From: Batillaria attramentaria
Lineage: Eukaryota; Mollusca; Gastropoda; Batillariidae
Length of the DNA: 64,000 nt
Assembly (NCBI GenBank): GCA_018292915.2
Contig: JACVVK020000032.1
Span: 1,139,501 to 1,203,500, forward strand
Direction of reading: 5' to 3'
Positions 59,757 to 64,000 of this stretch are shown piece by piece. A program made the translations under genes and the position numbers. A model generated the notes under the pieces. The model was not told where the DNA came from and did not search any database. It saw only the letters and a list, made by a program, of their open reading frames with translations. Position 1 is the first letter of the stretch. Every line of letters begins with the position of its first letter.

Positions 59757-59945
59757 TCCCAAGTTTTAGTTTAGTTTAATCCTCTTTATTCCCTGGGGAA
59801 CATAGGGCTGCAACCACACTCCGCCAGCGCGGTTCTGGGACGCCCTCTTTAGTTCGGCCCACGTCGTTCCGGCGGCCTTGGCTTCAGCGTCCGTACTTCT
59901 CCGCCAGGTCCGCTTCGGTCGGCCCACTTTGCGCTTTCCCTTTTC
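59757..59945 (-). pseudogene. RTE-like non-LTR retrotransposon 3' end, frameshifted
   Basis: Minus-strand frame GKRKVGRPKRTWRRSTDAEA then KAAGTTWAELKRASQN, followed one frame over by RWRSVVAALCSPGNKED and stop. GRPxxTWRR...WRxxVAALC is the usual end of RTE-type ORFs. A one-base shift breaks it near 59,830. The tail is a TTTAG-type repeat. Confidence 0.85.
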
Positions 59946-60433
59946 AATCCCAAGATGTCAAAAAAATTGTGGCAGTACTTGAGGACAACACTTAGAAAGA
60001 CAACTAATCCACTGAACAGCCACACACACATACACATAGAAATTTAGGTTCTGTCATTTTTTAATAATAATTTTTCAAATAAAAATGAACTGGGCAGAAT
60101 ATGCAGATGTGACACCTTTTAATTCACAAACAAAACTTTCTCTAGTAACTCAGACATATTTTATTTCTGGATTATGGACATCGAAACCCACATAATACAA
60201 ACGGTAAACTGTACAGTAATACTGACAGTTCATAAGATGAAAATAACAACCAATGCCTAGCGCAACAGGTTCTTGTTCAGATGGGAGCCTACAATCGGAA
60301 TACTGTCAGGAGGCCACAGTATGTTTCAAAAAAATTAAATCAGTAACATTTCAAACAAACAATATCTACTGAATTACTTCTGCTTCAGCAATATATTCTA
60401 CTCCTTGGTAACACAGCGCCAGTGATCTGTGCA

Positions 60434-60490
60434 TCAGGACAGGGCAGTCAACAGTTTGGCAGTCAGCATTGAAGCCAAGTCCACTGTTAC
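60434..60490 (-). CDS. COIL: Coilin terminal exon
   Basis: A CATCACAG acceptor is followed by VTVDLASMLTAKLLTALS and TGA at 60434. The position and VTV...L pattern suit the last coilin strand/helix, but the exon is short and rests on phase plus resemblance. A minus-strand AATAAA at 60160-60165 is a candidate polyadenylation signal. Confidence 0.75.
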   Translation of the reverse strand, partial: VTVDLASMLTAKLLTALS

Positions 60491-63400
60491 CTGTGATGAT
60501 GGAGATATATGAATACTTAGGTAAACTGTGAAAAACACCTAAGTAATGAAAGCTGACAGTGAGAATACCTTACACAACAGTAAAAGAGCCAGGGATTTTG
60601 CACACCTAGGCTTAAAAAAAAATCACCAAAATATGAAGTCACATTCATGTTTGAATTATTCATCCATTCGTGTATAATAAAATCTGTTCTCTTGCTGTTT
60701 TGCTTTGTTTCATTTCCATACAATTTTCTTGAAGTAGCAAATACACGTATGTTAAAAATGAAGTCCTACCAGAGGCTGACTCAGCGATTGTCAAATGTGC
60801 TCGCCTGCTCGCTTTCGCTACCAAATTTACCGTCGGGCGAGTGAAAGCTCCGGTAGTGGTAGCCCGAATGGCGAGCAGGAATTCTGAGATGAATCAGAAC
60901 CTAGCAGCCACTCCGGCTTTCAGAATTTTTTTCGGGCTACCAGTTTTGTTCAGGGCGGTAGCCCGAATGGCTACCATGGTCCTGACACATTTGACGATCG
61001 CTGCTGACCACCCCAAAATGCTGACATTCTACAGCAGCTGTTAGGAAACAGAGATCTGACACTTAGTGAATTGTACTACCAATACTCCCGACCCAGAAAA
61101 ATGCATTATAATACTCACTGTATCCTCTTCTGTGGTGTCTTCATCTGGCAAGTCAAATCGCCCAAGTTTCTTCTTCTCTGGAAAAATAAAACAGATTTGT
61201 GTACAAATAATTACTTCACTTCTCTCTTTCTCACTTACTTATTCACACTCACACACACACACACACACACACATGCGCGCACACACACACACACACACCA
61301 GCAAGAAAGAAAGAAACAAACTTACTTTGATCAAATCCTGTTTGCCGTAGTTTTACTGTCACACACTTGTTGCTGCTGTCATAATGCAAAACCTCAGCTT
61401 CCTGCACATCAAGCACATGACAAAGGAATGAATGCAATACTGTCATGTGTGCCTCATCCATCCTTTTAGGAAAGCAGCTTCTGCCTTCGTCTGAACATCA
61501 CTACATGTACCTGATACAATCCCAGAAAGGGTTTCGGAAGATGTGAAAGGTAAAAATTATGTGTGATTATGAAAACGTTTAGTTTACAAGTGTCCGTGGA
61601 GACGTGACATTGCTTACACAGAGGCAGGACTAAAGCCGTTTCTGTTCCTGTCTCTGAGCGTTTCTCATGAAACAATTGTCTTCCTTATGGAATAACATAC
61701 CTTATAGTCGGATTCACCAGGTGTATAATCATCACCAAGCTCCAGCACCTGAAAACAAAAAGGAAAACATTTATGGAGACAGGAAGCAGAAATTGACTGA
61801 AATGGTGAAAATTCTAGGCGTTATCACATCTGTATGTGAATGACCATAACCACAATGACATTTACAATAGACGACTCCACTCCTGTCAGTCAAAAGGGGC
61901 AAGCCGCCAGAATTCAGCCAATCGTGTGCCATGCCCCCAGAATTCAGCCAATCGTGTGCCATGGAGTAACACATGGTATGGTCTGGCAAACTTTCTTGCC
62001 AGACACTACAAAGAAGGTAGCACATGTATTTGTGGAAAGAAAGTAAGTCCCCTGATGTCAATTGTCAGTCTCTTTCATCTTGAAATCATCCCTTTGTCAA
62101 TAAAATGTCATGCATGTAAATGTACTGTGTTCTGCCAATACATGTACACGGCGAAGTAAAGGGGTGGGACTTTGGCCTCGGGGCTTGCCGGATGGAGCCG
62201 TCTCTTGCACATGTCTTGTACACGTATGCACTTCTAGTAAGGAAAATATGCGATCCTAGTTGTGCAAAGATTCATACCTTATACGCAATCAGGTCTCCAA
62301 CTTTTGGAGCGGATGTCAAATCAGGAAACCTGGAATAGTCTGTGTACAGAGGGACTGCCAAAATGTGGGTCTGACTTGATTCACAGGCAGCGGTGCTTGG
62401 TTCTGAGGGACCTCCCTTGTCACTGCTGGTAGCAAATGTAGATGGTTGTGGGATGCCATGCTCACTCTTTGACTTTGAATTCTGGAAATAGAACCACATG
62501 TGTGTACTCACAATGTGAAAGAAGTCAAAAACAGCTGGGTACTGATGTGCATATATATATATATGCAGCTCATATGCTCTGACATTTGACAAAGCTCTTA
62601 AGCCACAAGCTTTGGCCTGAAAAGCTTGTAATAATTTTCACAAGAGCGCTCCTGACATAACAAGCCTTTTCTAAAATCTAACTGGACCCTGTATATTTCC
62701 TTTTTGCAGTTGGCATTTTGAGTGATCGTTGCCAACAACTGCCGTTCCTGTAAAACAAGACCATGTTGATTGGCATTTCACAAGATACCATGTCATGTTA
62801 CAATCAGGCAAGCAAGCAGCTGATCAGCCATGCATCTCACCGTGATGATGATGGACTTGTTTGTGGCTACTGTAGCGAGCTGCTCCTGCTTGCTGAGTCC
62901 GCGAGGCGAAGAGCTGTAGTGCGGCCGTGACTGTTCCGCATTCTGGTATCCTTTCGGTGGAGGTACACGGGTGTACATCATGGCACCATTAGGGAGACGT
63001 TCCGACTTCATGAACGGTGGCAGTGTTACCCCACGTTCCTCAGGTGACATGCGGAGGAATTCTGCCAGGTTGAAATGAACAGGTTGCTGTAAACACAGAT
63101 GAAAGGATTAGGCTCATGACATATATGGGAGACGTTTTTGTTCGAACAAACAATGAAACATGCATGGAAAACAAATCAAAACACAGTTGGAAAAAATTAG
63201 GGCAAAGGCAAGTTGATAAAGATCTGCATGTCACACGAGAAACACCATGTTGGTTGTTTGTTTGGACTCTCCTTGTGTGACATCAGCCTTACTGTTTGTG
63301 AATTATACATGGACACAGCTTGTCAATAACAACAAAACAAAAACCAAAAAAAACCAAATAAACAACCCTCCCCCAACCCCCCCCCCAAAAAAACAACAAC

Positions 63401-64000
63401 AACAACAAAAAAACCAAAACAAAACCAACACCAAACAAACAAGCAAGCAAACAAAACAAAAACAAATTAAAATACCAGAATTAAAGGTGTTACAGAACTG
63501 CCTGTGTAATTACTGTAGTCCCAAAAATGTGTTCCCAACTACACTGTATTCCAAACATTCCACACCTCTGTCAGCAAGGGTACCTCCCCCCCCCCCCCCC
63601 CAACAAGTACAAATATCATACCTGGTTCTGGAGTGTGTGGGGCATGTCTGCTGTAATATTAACCTGGGCAGGTGCCGACACCGGCTGTTGCTTCACACTT
63701 CTACCCTCAGAATTTCTTGTGAACGTTTGATTCCTGCCCCATCCATTTCCCATCTGATTCCAGCTGTCTTCTGCGCCTGCTGTCACATGGTGCCCCTCAT
63801 CGTCACCTTCAATGACAGTCTGATGATTGTTTCTGTCATCTGCACCAGTCCCATTTGCGCTCCCTATCGGCAGAGTACTATCTCCACCGTTTTGAACAGT
63901 TTCATCTGCTGACATAGCTTCTTCGCCGTCTGACGAGGAGAAAACAGTTTTCTTGCTCTTTGGTTGTTGCCACTTGGGTAGTCTCAGCTCTGGAGGAGCA
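60434..64000 (-). CDS. COIL: Coilin, C-terminal part (gene continues beyond 64000)
   Basis: Coilin is the scaffold of nuclear Cajal bodies, where snRNPs and snoRNPs mature. Seven exons join in frame: 64000-63622 (partial), 63086-62841, 62481-62278, 61748-61701, 61401-61326, 61177-61119 and 60490-60434, about 355 residues here. The recognisable part is the C-terminal atypical Tudor domain: APKVGDLIAYKVLELGDDYT, PGESDYKEAEVLHYD, then GRFDLPDED and VTVDLASMLTAKLL. These follow the order of vertebrate coilin (VGxxIAFKxLEL, YxPxxSDYKEGxI, GKFDL, a final VTVxWxxLxxPxL). Upstream sequence is Ser/acidic low complexity with SKKTVFSSSDGEEA. The self-association N-terminal domain lies outside the window. 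No clear RG box is seen, only a Gly/Trp/Asn patch (NQMGNGWGRNQ). Confidence 0.88.
60782..61003. mobile_element. MITE in the last coilin intron
   Basis: TIRs CAGCGATTGTCAAATGTG (60782-60799) and CACATTTGACGATCGCTG (60986-61003). The inside has a twice-repeated GGTAGCCCGAATGG. Possible duplication CTGAC, shifted by one base on the left. Confidence 0.82.
61119..61177 (-). CDS. COIL: Coilin exon f
   Basis: Enters with two bases. It encodes KKKKLGRFDLPDEDTTEEDT (first Lys split across the intron). GRFDL aligns with the GKFDL strand of vertebrate coilin. Donor ACA|GTGAGT, phase 0. Confidence 0.88.
61326..61401 (-). CDS. COIL: Coilin exon e, Tudor core
   Basis: Encodes EAEVLHYDSSNKCVTVKLRQ then TGFDQ and one base, at CAAA|GTAAGT. 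It continues the Tudor beta-strands. Confidence 0.9.
61701..61748 (-). CDS. COIL: Coilin exon d, Tudor core (48-nt exon)
   Basis: Encodes exactly VLELGDDYTPGESDYK, the most diagnostic coilin Tudor segment. Acceptor TTTTCAG, donor AAG|GTATGT, phase 0. Confidence 0.92.
61907..61963 (+). repeat. 30-bp tandem duplication in a coilin intron
   Basis: CCAGAATTCAGCCAATCGTG is repeated with a 30-nt period. Confidence 0.9.
62278..62481 (-). CDS. COIL: Coilin exon c, start of the Tudor domain
   Basis: Encodes 68 residues from NSKSKSEHGIPQPS to VPLYTDYSRFPDLTSAPKVG and DLIAYK. The end is the first strand of the coilin Tudor fold. Acceptor TTTCCAG, donor AAG|GTATGA, phase 0. Confidence 0.9.
62841..63086 (-). 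CDS. COIL: Coilin exon b
   Basis: Acceptor TTTACAG, then QPVHFNLAEFLRMSPEERG, VTLPPFMKSERLPNGAMMYT and a Ser/Gln-rich end NKSIIIT. Donor ACG|GTGAGA, phase 0. I see no named domain in this part. Confidence 0.85.
63622..64000 (-). CDS. COIL: Coilin exon a (5' end cut by the window)
   Basis: Open through the window edge. It encodes PPELRLPKWQQPKSKKTVFS then an acidic/Ser stretch, NGWGRNQTFTRNSEGRSVKQ and MPHTLQNQ. Donor CAG|GTATGA, phase 0. The Lys cluster followed by SSSDGEE resembles a nuclear-localisation and CK2-site region; that is inference. Confidence 0.85.

Noticed and set aside
63247..63912. A 221-codon plus-strand frame at the right edge
   Set aside because: It is antisense to the coilin exon and runs through an A/C-rich intron; the minus-strand exon has splice sites and conserved sequence.

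Overview
The window is animal nuclear DNA. Coding sequence is cut into short exons with GT-AG introns, there are long stretches of simple-sequence repeat, and tRNA-derived SINEs, MITEs and broken non-LTR retrotransposon ends are common. The repeat style (C-rich SINE tails, very long CA/GT tracts, poly-C runs) and the protein sequences suggest a marine mollusc, probably a gastropod. That assignment is an impression from repeats, not a proven identification. There are no operons, and almost all long open frames are readings through microsatellites.

Region 1-29,000 holds no gene I can support. It is a repeat-rich intergenic tract with: a tRNA-derived SINE family (8 copies here, 4 with clear target-site duplications); a MITE interrupted by a second 1.68-kb inverted-repeat transposon with a 4-bp duplication, plus an uninterrupted sister copy of that MITE; a solo LTR with a perfect 5-bp duplication; a GGGCCCG-ended MITE; several retroelement 3' ends; and many microsatellites.

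Region 29,000-56,310 carries a complete minus-strand gene for a class II Rab11 family-interacting protein (Rab11-FIP3/FIP4, nuclear fallout type). I assembled 16 coding exons whose phases all agree, giving 574 aa: two EF-hand-like motifs, an acidic/serine-rich linker, a long coiled coil and a C-terminal Rab11-binding domain ending NPSLLEIKGF. A second first exon (52,370-52,601) has the same exit phase as the EF-hand exon and would replace both EF-hands, which predicts two promoters. A 7-residue upstream ORF ends one base before the long-form start codon. About 6 kb of non-repetitive DNA downstream of the stop is probably a long 3' UTR.

Region 56,310-60,430 separates the genes. It holds a tRNA-headed SINE-like element and a 384-bp long-TIR element with a 9-bp duplication (Mutator-like), then an RTE-like retrotransposon end.

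Region 60,434-64,000 is the 3' part of a coilin gene, minus strand: seven exons ending in the atypical Tudor domain. The N-terminal part lies beyond 64,000. The two genes are tandem and co-oriented but have unrelated roles: endosome recycling and cytokinesis for the FIP, Cajal-body scaffolding for coilin.
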